Source: Gammaproteobacteria bacterium
Lineage (GTDB): Bacteria; Pseudomonadota; Gammaproteobacteria; Ga0077536
Assembly (NCBI GenBank): GCA_016209015.1
Contig: JACQWY010000008.1
Location: forward strand, 1 to 64,000
Direction: 5' to 3'
DNA length: 64,000 nt
Under the pieces are notes generated by a model that was not told the origin of the DNA, searched no databases, and was given only the letters and a program-made list of their open reading frames with translations. This document shows positions 17,967-26,073 of this stretch, one piece after another (within the stretch, counting starts at the first letter, position 1; each line of letters opens with the position of its first letter). Both the position numbers and the translations under genes were made by a program.

Positions 17967-17997
17967 TTGACCGCCGCCAGCGCCAATCAACTACAAT
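17967..17997 (+). promoter_or_regulatory. Candidate promoter for the oxidoreductase operon
   Basis: TTGACC (17967-17972) and TACAAT (17992-17997) are separated by 19 bp, a little long for a sigma-70 promoter. They would start transcription about 65 bp before the GTG at 18071. The spacing makes this tentative. Confidence 0.4.
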
Positions 17998-18070
17998 ACC
18001 GCCGGCCCGATGCGCCACCGTATGCGCGCAATTTCCCCGCACGGCACGGCCAGCGTCAGAAGGAGACGAG

Positions 18071-19894
18071 GTGAAGCCCACAGACATCCGCCATCCCGAG
18101 TATTTCCACAAAGTCGTCGATTGCCAATGGGCCTGCCCGGCCCACACCCCGGTCCCCGAATACATCCGTCTGATCGCCGCCGGCCGCTACAGCGACGCCT
18201 ACATGATCAACTGGGTGTCGAACGTCTTCCCGGGCGTGCTCGGCCGCACCTGCGATCGTCCGTGCGAGCCGGCCTGCCGGCGCACGCGTGTCGAGGAGAA
18301 CAACGGCGAGCAGCCCGAACCCGTCGCGATCTGCCGCCTGAAGCGCGTCGCGGCGGACTTCAAGGACGACGTCAAGGATCGCATGCCGCTGCCGGCGACG
18401 CAGAAGAACGGCAAACGCGTCGCGCTCGTCGGTGCCGGCCCGGCCTCGCTGACCGTGGCGCGCGACCTCGCGCCGCTCGGCTACGACGTCACGATCTTCG
18501 ACGGCGACAAGCTCGCCGGCGGCATGATCCGCACGCAGATCCCGAAATTCCGTCTGCCCGAATCCGTCATCGACGAAGAGGTCGGCTACGTCCTCGACCT
18601 GGGCGTGAACTTCAGGAGCGGGACGCGCATCGACAGCCTCAACGCACTGCTCGCGGAACCCTACGACGCGATCTTCGTCGGCACCGGTGCGCCGCGCGGC
18701 CGCGATCTCGAGATCCCGGGACGCCGCGAGGCCGCGGCGAACATCCACATCGGCATCGACTGGCTGTCGAGCGTGTCCTTCGGTCACATCGATCGCATCG
18801 GCAAGCGCGTCATCGTGCTCGGCGGCGGCAACACCGCGATGGACTGCTGCCGCTCCTCGAAGCGTCTCGGCGGCGAGGACGTGAAGGTCATCGTGCGCTC
18901 CGGCTACGAGGAGATGAAAGCCTCGCCCTGGGAGAAGGAGGATGCGATCCACGAGGGGATCCCGATCATCAACTACCGCGTGCCGAAAGAATTCGTGCAC
19001 GAGAACGGCAAGCTCACGGGCATGACGTTCGAGGTCGTGCGCGCCGTATACGACGCGAAGGGCCGGCGCGATCTCGTGGCGACCGGCGAGCCGGACGAGT
19101 TCTATCCCTGCGACGACGTGCTCGTCGCGGTCGGCCAGGAGAACGCCTTCCCGTGGATCGAGCGCGACGCCGGTGTCCAGTTCGACAAGTGGGGCCTGCC
19201 GCTGCTCGACAAGGTGACGCTGCAGTCCACGCTGCCGCGGGTGTTCTTCGGCGGCGACGCGGCCTTCGGCCCGAAGAACATCATCTGGGCGGTCGCGCAC
19301 GGCCACGCCGCGGCGGTCTCGATCGACGCGTTCTGCCAGGGTCGCGATCTGCAGGAGCGCCCGGCGCCGCACGTGACGCTCGTCTCGCAGAAGATGGGCA
19401 TCCACGAATGGAGCTTCGACAACGAGATCTCCATCGAGAATCGCCATCGCGTGCCGCTCAAAGAGGCCTCGCTCGCGCTCAAGAACATCAAGGTCGAGGT
19501 CGAGCTCGGCTTCGACGCGAAGCTCGCGATCGCCGAGGCGAAGCGCTGCCTGAACTGCGACGCCCAGACCGTGTTCGCGCCGAAGCTCTGCATCGAATGC
19601 GATGCCTGCGCGGACATCTGCCCGATGGACTGCATCACGTTCACCGACAACGGCGAGGAGCCGGATCTGCGCCAGCGTCTGAAGGCCCCGGCCGAGAACC
19701 TCGGGCAGGACCTCTACGTCTCGGACCTCTTGAAGACCGGCCGCATCATGGCCAAGGACGAGAACGTCTGCCTGCACTGCGGCCTGTGCGCCGAGCGCTG
19801 TCCGACGGGCGCCTGGGACATGCAGAAGTTCTTCTACCGCGAAGCGCACGCCAATTCCGGCTGCGTCGAGGTACCGTCGCGAAAAATCGCTTGA
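18071..19894 (+). CDS. FAD/FeS NAD(P)H oxidoreductase subunit (GltD-like with C-terminal ferredoxin domain)
   Basis: 607 residues from a GTG at 18071 with AAGGAGACGAG just upstream. The N-terminal Cys motifs (CQWACPAHTP, then CDRPCEPACRR) form the FeS domain seen in glutamate synthase small subunits. FAD and NAD(P)H Rossmann motifs follow (ALVGAGPASL near 118-127, VIVLGGGNTAMDCC near 246-259). The C-terminus has two 4Fe-4S motifs (CIECDACADICP, CLHCGLCAERCP). It links NAD(P)H to ferredoxin-type clusters. Beside the two 2-oxoacid oxidoreductase genes it resembles the third subunit of Azoarcus-type 2-oxoglutarate:NADP+ oxidoreductase. That is inferred from order. Confidence 0.85.
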   Translation: MKPTDIRHPEYFHKVVDCQWACPAHTPVPEYIRLIAAGRYSDAYMINWVSNVFPGVLGRTCDRPCEPACRRTRVEENNGEQPEPVAICRLKRVAADFKDDVKDRMPLPATQKNGKRVALVGAGPASLTVARDLAPLGYDVTIFDGDKLAGGMIRTQIPKFRLPESVIDEEVGYVLDLGVNFRSGTRIDSLNALLAEPYDAIFVGTGAPRGRDLEIPGRREAAANIHIGIDWLSSVSFGHIDRIGKRVIVLGGGNTAMDCCRSSKRLGGEDVKVIVRSGYEEMKASPWEKEDAIHEGIPIINYRVPKEFVHENGKLTGMTFEVVRAVYDAKGRRDLVATGEPDEFYPCDDVLVAVGQENAFPWIERDAGVQFDKWGLPLLDKVTLQSTLPRVFFGGDAAFGPKNIIWAVAHGHAAAVSIDAFCQGRDLQERPAPHVTLVSQKMGIHEWSFDNEISIENRHRVPLKEASLALKNIKVEVELGFDAKLAIAEAKRCLNCDAQTVFAPKLCIECDACADICPMDCITFTDNGEEPDLRQRLKAPAENLGQDLYVSDLLKTGRIMAKDENVCLHCGLCAERCPTGAWDMQKFFYREAHANSGCVEVPSRKIA

Positions 19895-20004
19895 GGTGAT
19901 CCGTGCGACCGGCCAGGGCGGGATGCCCGTCGCCGGCCGTCGAGGGTCACCGCCGGACCGGAGCCGCCGGCCGGAACGTCAGGGTGCGCAAACGGGAAGG
20001 GAAC

Positions 20005-21855
20005 ATGAAGCTCATAGAAGCGTGCAATGATTTCGTCGTGAAGTTCGCGAACGTGAACGGTTCGGGATCGGCGAGCGCGAACGAACTGTTCGCCCGATCC
20101 ATCCTGCGTATGGGCGTGCCCGTGGCGCCGCGCAACATCTTCCCCTCGAACATCCAGGGCCTGCCGACCTGGTACGAGGTCCGGGTCCACGAGAAGGGCT
20201 ATCAGGGCCGCCGCGGCGGCGTCGATCTCATGGTCGCGATGAATCCGCAGACCTGGGATCAGGACGTGCGCGAAATCGAGCCCGGCGGCTATCTCTTCTA
20301 CGACTCCACGCGCCCCATCCCGAAGCCGAAGCTGCGCGAGGACATCCGCCTCATCGGCATGCCGCTCACCGAGATCTGCAACGCGACGTACACCGACGCC
20401 CGGCAGCGCCAACTGTTCAAGAACATCATCTACGTCGGTGCGCTCGCCGCGCTGATGGAAATCGACCCGGAAGAGATCGAGCGGCTGTTCTCCGAGCAGT
20501 ATCGCGGGAAGGAAGCGCTGCTGCAGTCGAACGTGAAGGCGCTGCGCCTCGGCTACGACTATGCGAACGAGCATCTCGACGGCCCGATCGGTCTGAAGGT
20601 CGAGCGCGCGGACGCGGTCGGCGACAAGATCTTCATCGACGGCAACAGCGCGGCCGCGCTCGGCGCGGTCTACGGCGGCGCGACGGTCTGCGCCTGGTAT
20701 CCGATCACGCCGTCGTCCTCGGTCGCCGAGGGCTTCATCAAGTACTGCCAGAAGTACCGTGCCGACAAGGAGAGCGGACGCAACAACTACGCGATCGTGC
20801 AGGCCGAGGACGAGCTCGCCTCGATCGGAATGGCGATCGGCGCGGGCTGGAACGGCGCGCGCGCGTTCACCGCGACGTCCGGCCCCGGCATCTCGCTGAT
20901 GCAGGAGTTCATCGGTCTCGCCTACTTCGCGGAGATTCCGGTCGTGCTCGTCGACGTGCAGCGCGGCGGGCCCTCGACCGGCATGCCGACGCGCACCCAG
21001 CAATCCGATCTCTATGCCTGCGCCTACGCCTCGCACGGCGACACGAAGCACGTGCTGCTGTTCCCGAAGGATCCGGCGGAGTGCTTCGATCACACCGCCC
21101 AGGCCTTCGATCTCGCCGAGCGTCTGCAGACGCCGGTGTTCGTGATGACCGATCTCGACATCGGCATGAACACGCGGCTCTGCGAGCCGCTGAAGTGGGA
21201 CGACGCGCATCGCTACGATCGCGGCAAGGTGATGAGCTTCGAGGATCTCGAGGCGGGCAAGGAGTTCGGCCGTTACAACGACATCGACGGCGACGGCATC
21301 GCGTATCGCACCTATCCCGGCACGCACCCGAGCCGCGGTGCGTATTTCACGCGCGGCACGACGAAGGACCGCTTCGCGCGCTACAGCGAGGCCGGCCCGG
21401 ATTACGTCGAAAACATGGAGCGGCTGCTCCGCAAGTTCGAGACTGCGAAGGGACTCGCGCCGGCACCGATCGCCTATAGCGGCGAGAAGCCGTCCGAGCT
21501 CGGCGCGATCTTCTACGGCTCGACGACCCCGGCGATGGAAGAGGCGATCGACGTGCTCGCCGAGCGCGGGATCCAGCTCGACGCGCTGCGCGTGCAGGCC
21601 TTCCCGTTCCATGACGACGTCGCGAACTTCATCGCCCGCCACCGCGCGGTGTTCGTCGTCGAGCAGAACCGCGACGGCCAGCTCCGCAGCATGATCGTGA
21701 ACGAAATCGGCGTCGATCCGGCGCGCCTGCAGGCGGTGCTGCACTACGACGGCACGCCGATCACCGCGCGCTTCATCGTCGATCAGATCGCCCAGTACGC
21801 GGCGGTGCGCTCGCTCGCCTCCGGCAAGAAGGCGGCGGCCACCAAGGGCGCGTAG
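20005..21855 (+). CDS. 2-oxoacid:ferredoxin oxidoreductase, fused gamma-alpha subunit (KorA-like)
   Basis: 616 residues from the ATG at 20005 (GGGAAGGG ribosome-binding site). The N-terminal gamma domain (NVNGSGSASANELFARSILRMG) is followed by the alpha pyrimidine domain (WYPITPSSSVAEGF, ATSGPGISLMQEFIGL) and a C-terminal transketolase-like domain. The size fits fused-subunit 2-oxoglutarate or indolepyruvate-type enzymes. With the beta subunit next door it decarboxylates a 2-oxoacid to acyl-CoA and passes electrons to ferredoxin. Conserved PITPSS motifs fit 2-oxoglutarate, but the substrate is not certain. Confidence 0.88.
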   Translation: MKLIEACNDFVVKFANVNGSGSASANELFARSILRMGVPVAPRNIFPSNIQGLPTWYEVRVHEKGYQGRRGGVDLMVAMNPQTWDQDVREIEPGGYLFYDSTRPIPKPKLREDIRLIGMPLTEICNATYTDARQRQLFKNIIYVGALAALMEIDPEEIERLFSEQYRGKEALLQSNVKALRLGYDYANEHLDGPIGLKVERADAVGDKIFIDGNSAAALGAVYGGATVCAWYPITPSSSVAEGFIKYCQKYRADKESGRNNYAIVQAEDELASIGMAIGAGWNGARAFTATSGPGISLMQEFIGLAYFAEIPVVLVDVQRGGPSTGMPTRTQQSDLYACAYASHGDTKHVLLFPKDPAECFDHTAQAFDLAERLQTPVFVMTDLDIGMNTRLCEPLKWDDAHRYDRGKVMSFEDLEAGKEFGRYNDIDGDGIAYRTYPGTHPSRGAYFTRGTTKDRFARYSEAGPDYVENMERLLRKFETAKGLAPAPIAYSGEKPSELGAIFYGSTTPAMEEAIDVLAERGIQLDALRVQAFPFHDDVANFIARHRAVFVVEQNRDGQLRSMIVNEIGVDPARLQAVLHYDGTPITARFIVDQIAQYAAVRSLASGKKAAATKGA

Positions 21856-21868
21856 CAGGAGATTCAAC

Positions 21869-22924
21869 ATGACTTATCTCGCGAAGCCGAAGCTTCACCA
21901 CCCGGACCTGCAGGCGAACTCGCGCGGCTACACGCGGCGCGACTACGAAGGCAAGATCTCGACGCTGTGCGCGGGCTGCGGCCACGATTCGATCAGCGCC
22001 GCGGTCGTGCAGGCCTGCTTCGAGCTCGAAATCGAGCCGGCGCGCGTCGCGAAGCTCTCCGGCATCGGCTGCAGCTCGAAGACGACGGATTATTTCCTCG
22101 GCAACTCGCACGGCTTCAACAGCGTGCACGGCCGCATGCCCTCGGTGCTCACGGGCGCGAACCTCGCGAACCGCGAGCTCATCTACCTCGGCGTCTCCGG
22201 CGACGGCGACTCGGCGTCGATCGGCCTCGGCCAGTTCGCGCACTGCATGCGCCGCGGCGTGAACATGGTCTACCTCGTCGAGAACAACGGCGTGTACGGT
22301 CTGACGAAAGGCCAGTTCTCCGCGACCGCGGACAAGGGCTCGAAGTCGAAGCGCGGCGTGGTCAACAACGACGAGCCGGTCGACATGATAGGGCTCGCGC
22401 TCATGCTCGGCGCGAGCTTCGTCGGCCGCAGCTTCTCCGGCGACAAGCAGCAGCTCGTGCCGCTCATCAAGGCGGCGATCGAACACCCGGGCCCGGCGTT
22501 CATCGACGTCATCTCGCCCTGTGTCGCGTTCAACAACCACGCCGGCTCGACGCGCAGCTACGACTACGTCCGCGAGCACAACGAGGCGGTGAACCGGCTC
22601 GACTTCATCAGCGCGCGCAGCGAGATCACGGTCGGATACGCGCCCGGCGAAGTCGCGGAAATCGTCCAGCACGACGGCTCGCGGCTGCGTCTGCGCAAGA
22701 TCGCGGCGGACTACGATCCGACGAATCACTCGGCGGTGATGAATCATCTCCAGGAACGCACCGAGGCCGGCGAGATCGTCACGGGCCTGCTCTACGTGAA
22801 CCCGAATCCGTCCGATCTCCACCAGTACCTGAACACGACCGATCGCCCGCTCAATACGCTCGGCGAAGCGGAGCTGTGCCCGGGCTCGGCCGCGCTCGAG
22901 AAGTTCAACGCGGGACTGCGGTGA
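21869..22924 (+). CDS. 2-oxoacid:ferredoxin oxidoreductase beta subunit (KorB-like, TPP-binding)
   Basis: 351 residues. CAGCGHDSIS at about 31-40 and IGCSSKTTDYF give FeS and TPP-binding signatures. The TPP motif is GDGDSASIGLGQFAH followed by ENNGVYGLTKGQ. Lacking its own two-cluster ferredoxin domain, it must pass electrons to an external ferredoxin or to the FeS oxidoreductase encoded upstream. It starts 13 bp after korA with a CAGGAG ribosome-binding site. Last gene of the three-gene operon, which is followed by a REP-type hairpin. Confidence 0.9.
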   Translation: MTYLAKPKLHHPDLQANSRGYTRRDYEGKISTLCAGCGHDSISAAVVQACFELEIEPARVAKLSGIGCSSKTTDYFLGNSHGFNSVHGRMPSVLTGANLANRELIYLGVSGDGDSASIGLGQFAHCMRRGVNMVYLVENNGVYGLTKGQFSATADKGSKSKRGVVNNDEPVDMIGLALMLGASFVGRSFSGDKQQLVPLIKAAIEHPGPAFIDVISPCVAFNNHAGSTRSYDYVREHNEAVNRLDFISARSEITVGYAPGEVAEIVQHDGSRLRLRKIAADYDPTNHSAVMNHLQERTEAGEIVTGLLYVNPNPSDLHQYLNTTDRPLNTLGEAELCPGSAALEKFNAGLR

Positions 22925-22953
22925 GGGACGGGCGGAGCTGCTGCTCGTAGGTC

Positions 22954-23072
22954 TTCGTAGGTCCGTTAGCGCCAGCGTAATCGGACGTTCATCCCGACGT
23001 GGCGATGCGCCGTCGAAACGGTGTGCGGCGCCGAGCGTCCGATTACGCCTGCGGCTAATACGGACCTACGAA
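22954..23072. repeat. GTAG-type REP doublet (REPIN-like)
   Basis: Left arm 22954-22987 (TTCGTAGGTCCGTTAGC...) and right arm 23036-23072 are near-complete inverted copies that bracket about 48 bp. Each arm also folds alone (CCGTTAGC ... GCGTAATCGG). The GTAG start and inverted pairing are those of REP elements mobilised by RAYT tyrosine transposases. No RAYT gene is in the window. It lies downstream of korB and may also end that transcript. Confidence 0.8.
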
Positions 23073-23179
23073 TTCCCTCGCCCGCCCCTGGATCGCCACC
23101 CGCCTCCTTCGTTAACTTAGGCGCTCAGCCAGGGAGAGCGCCGCCATAGTGAATCGTCCCACCGCGCCGGAGCCGCCTC

Positions 23180-25894
23180 GTGTTTGAGCAGAACGCTGCG
23201 CTCGACGCGCAGTTCCCGATCGTCCGTACGAAGCTCGAGCCGCCGCAGTATCGCAGCCAGCTCCTGGTGCGCGATCTGCCGCTGAAGCATCTCGCGGATG
23301 CGGAGGAATGCGCGCTCGCCGTCGTCGTCGCGCCCGCCGGCTTCGGCAAGACGACGCTGCTCATGCAGTGGCGCCGGCGCCTCGTCGCCGCCGGTCGCAG
23401 CGTCGCCTGGCTCTCGCTCGAGGAATCCGACGGCCGCGAGAGCCGCTTCTTCGCCGCGCTCGTCGCCGCGCTCTGCCATGCGGGCTGCGAGCTCGGCCGC
23501 GATGCGCTCGTCGTCTACGAGCAGCAGAATCGCGAGGACTCGGGCGAGCGTTTCGTGCTCGATCTCATCAACGAGATCTGCGAGCTCGAGCAGCCGCTGC
23601 ACCTCGTGCTCGACGATTTCCATCTGCTCACCGGCTCGCCCGTCCCGGCGCTCGTGCAGGTGCTGATCGCACGGGCTCCGGCGCAGCTCCACGTCGTCAT
23701 CGCCTCGCGCGCGATGCCGGGCTTTCCGCTCGCGACGCTGAGCCTGCGCGATCGCGTGGCGCAGTTCGGTGCCGACGATCTGCGCTTCAACTTCGACGAG
23801 ACGCGGAGTTTTCTCGCCGAGCGCGTGACCGTGGCGCTCGAAGCCGCGACGCTGCGCACGCTCTACGAGCTGACCGAAGGCTGGGCCGGCGGGCTGCAGC
23901 TCGTCGCGATCGCGCTGAACCGCGCACGCGAGCCGGAGACCTATGTCCAGGCGCTCCGTGAGGGCGGGCGCGACATCGGCGATTTCCTCGCCGCGGAAGT
24001 GCTGACGCGGCTGCCCGCGGATCTGAAGTCCTTCCTCATCAGGACTTCGCTGCTGCCGCGCTTCTGCGCGAGCCTCTCGAGCTACGTGTGCGGCGTGCAG
24101 GAGGCGGAGCGTCTGCTGCGGCAGGCCGAAACCGAGAATCTCTTCCTCATTCCGCTCGATGCCGCGGGCGAGTGGTTCCGCTATCACCATCTGTTCCAGG
24201 CGTATCTGCGCCGCTGCGCGACGGATTTGCCGGCGGGCGAGGTCGCCGAAGTCCACCGCCGCGCTGCGGACTGGTTCGGCGCACGCGGGCTGCTCGTCGA
24301 CGCCGTGGAGCATGCGCTGGCGAGCGGCGAGGCGGGTCACGCGCTGGATCTCGTCGAGCGTTGCGCGATGCAGCTCGTGGAGGTCGGTAATCTCGCGACG
24401 CTCATGGACTGGCTCGATCGGCTGCCGGCGGGGGAGGTCGCGCGGCGCTGGGAGCTCAAGCTCGCGCAGTGCTGGGCGCTCCTGCTGAGCGCACGGCTCG
24501 CGCTCGCGCAGCCGATCCTCGACGAACTGCTCGCCGAACTCGACGACGCCGACGAGGACCGCCGCTTCAAGTGCGCGACGCTCGTCGCGGGCTTCTCCGT
24601 CTATCGCGACGACAGCCGCGGCGCGCTCGCGCTCGCGGAGTACTTCCCGCCGCGCAGCGATCGCTATCACGTCGCGGCGGCCTGCAACATCGTGAGCTTC
24701 GGCCATCTTTTCGAAACGAGCCTCGAAGAGACGCGCAACGCCCAGACCTGGGCGCAGCGCTGGGAGGAGAGCGCGAGCGGGCTGTTCGCGCCGGTCTACG
24801 GGCAGTGCTTCGTCGGCTACGGCTACTTCCTCGAGGGGCGCAGCGAGCTCGCGCGCGAAGTGCTGTCGAAGGCGCTCGCCCGCGCCGAGCAGAGCGCGGG
24901 GCCGCGCGCCGCGCCGGCCTGCGTCGCGGCGAGCCTCGCCTCGGAGCTGCTCTACGAGCGCAACGAGCTGGCATTGCTGCTCGAGCTCACCGGCCATCGC
25001 CTGGAGATCATCCGCGAGCTCGTGATGCCCCACGGCATCATCGCGGCGACGCGCTGCTATGCGCGCGCGCGGCTGCTCGCGGGCGAGACCTGGGCCGCGG
25101 AGGAGGCGCTGCAACGCCTGCGCGGCCACGGCGAGGCGCGCGGCTGCCTGCGCATGACCGTCGCCGCGGCCGCCGAGCGCGTACGCCAGTCGCTCATCGC
25201 GGGCCGCGCGGCGGACGCGCACCATGCGCTCGCCGAGCTCGAAGCGGGATTTCCCGCCGACCCGGACGTGCCGAGCTCGGGCACCGGCCGCGCGGCGCGG
25301 CGCGAAGTGCTGGAGTGCCGCGCCCGTTACGAGCTCGCCGCGGGTGATCCGCGCGCCGCCCGCGCGGCGTTCGGGGAGCTCGGCGCCGCCGTGCTCGCGC
25401 TCGGCTGGCGGACGCATGCGATCGTCTACGAGCTGCTCGCGGCGCTCGCGGACTGGCGCCTCGACGCCGGCAGCGAGGCGCTCGTGACCGTGCGCCGTCT
25501 GCTGCCCGCGGCGCGCGGTTGCGGTCTGTTGCGCTCGCTCGTCGACGCCGGTGCGCCGTTCTTCGCGATGCTCGACGCGCTCGAGGCCGAGGGCGGGCTC
25601 GCTGCCGATCTCCGCGGCTACCTCGGCGCGCTGCGCGGCGCCGCCGGCCTCGGTGCCCCGGCCCCGGCCGGCCTCCCGCCCGGCATGGCCGAGCACTTGA
25701 GCGAGCGCGAGCACGAGATCCTGCGGCTGCTGCACGAAGGGCTGCCGAACAAGGTGATCGCGACGACGCTGCTCATTTCGCTCGACACCGTGAAGTGGCA
25801 CTTGAAGAACCTCTATCGCAAGCTCGAGGTACCGGATCGGTATCACGCCGTGAGGAAGGCGCGCGCGCTCGGGCTCGTCGGCCACGCCACTTGA
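23180..25894 (+). CDS. LuxR-family ATP-dependent regulator (MalT/LAL type)
   Basis: 904 residues from a GTG at 23180. An N-terminal STAND ATPase domain has the Walker A APAGFGKTT at about 51-59 and a Walker B-like LVLDDFH near 146-152. A TPR/MalT-like helical middle follows. A C-terminal LuxR HTH occupies about residues 835-895 (LSEREHEILRLLHEG ... NKVIATTLLISLDTVKWHL). This layout is that of MalT, AcoK and AlkS regulators, which bind ATP and an effector. It is in the same direction as, and 179 bp before, the carboxylase operon. That makes it the likely activator of that operon, by position only. Confidence 0.92.
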   Translation: MFEQNAALDAQFPIVRTKLEPPQYRSQLLVRDLPLKHLADAEECALAVVVAPAGFGKTTLLMQWRRRLVAAGRSVAWLSLEESDGRESRFFAALVAALCHAGCELGRDALVVYEQQNREDSGERFVLDLINEICELEQPLHLVLDDFHLLTGSPVPALVQVLIARAPAQLHVVIASRAMPGFPLATLSLRDRVAQFGADDLRFNFDETRSFLAERVTVALEAATLRTLYELTEGWAGGLQLVAIALNRAREPETYVQALREGGRDIGDFLAAEVLTRLPADLKSFLIRTSLLPRFCASLSSYVCGVQEAERLLRQAETENLFLIPLDAAGEWFRYHHLFQAYLRRCATDLPAGEVAEVHRRAADWFGARGLLVDAVEHALASGEAGHALDLVERCAMQLVEVGNLATLMDWLDRLPAGEVARRWELKLAQCWALLLSARLALAQPILDELLAELDDADEDRRFKCATLVAGFSVYRDDSRGALALAEYFPPRSDRYHVAAACNIVSFGHLFETSLEETRNAQTWAQRWEESASGLFAPVYGQCFVGYGYFLEGRSELAREVLSKALARAEQSAGPRAAPACVAASLASELLYERNELALLLELTGHRLEIIRELVMPHGIIAATRCYARARLLAGETWAAEEALQRLRGHGEARGCLRMTVAAAAERVRQSLIAGRAADAHHALAELEAGFPADPDVPSSGTGRAARREVLECRARYELAAGDPRAARAAFGELGAAVLALGWRTHAIVYELLAALADWRLDAGSEALVTVRRLLPAARGCGLLRSLVDAGAPFFAMLDALEAEGGLAADLRGYLGALRGAAGLGAPAPAGLPPGMAEHLSEREHEILRLLHEGLPNKVIATTLLISLDTVKWHLKNLYRKLEVPDRYHAVRKARALGLVGHAT

Positions 25895-25898
25895 GGCA

Positions 25899-25920
25899 GC
25901 TCTGACGAAATTCAGCGCTT
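25899..25920. repeat. Short hairpin repeat relative
   Basis: GCTCTGACGAAATTCAGCGCTT resembles the reverse complement of 3209-3226 (GCTCTGAACGAGTTCAG) and lies immediately after the LuxR stop, as other copies lie at gene ends. Resemblance is moderate. Confidence 0.45.
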
Positions 25921-25927
25921 CCTCGAG

Positions 25928-25953
25928 GCCGCGACGCGATGCTGCGTCGCGGC
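25928..25953. terminator. Hairpin downstream of the LAL regulator
   Basis: GCCGCGACGC (25928-25937) pairs perfectly with 25944-25953 around a 6-nt loop. It may separate the regulator transcript from the carboxylase operon. No T-tract follows. Confidence 0.5.
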
Positions 25954-26073
25954 ATGACGAGCCTACCCGCCTGGTGGGGGCGTTCCGTCCGCCCGCCGTT
26001 GCTAACATCGCCGTCCGACGCAACGAATGCACAACCGGGCCGTGCCTGATCCGCGGGGCCCGCAGGGGGGCCG

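Noticed and set aside
23117-26032. A 971-residue open frame antisense to the LuxR/MalT regulator
   Set aside because: Arg/Ala/Glu-rich shadow of the plus-strand gene; the plus strand has Walker A and HTH motifs.
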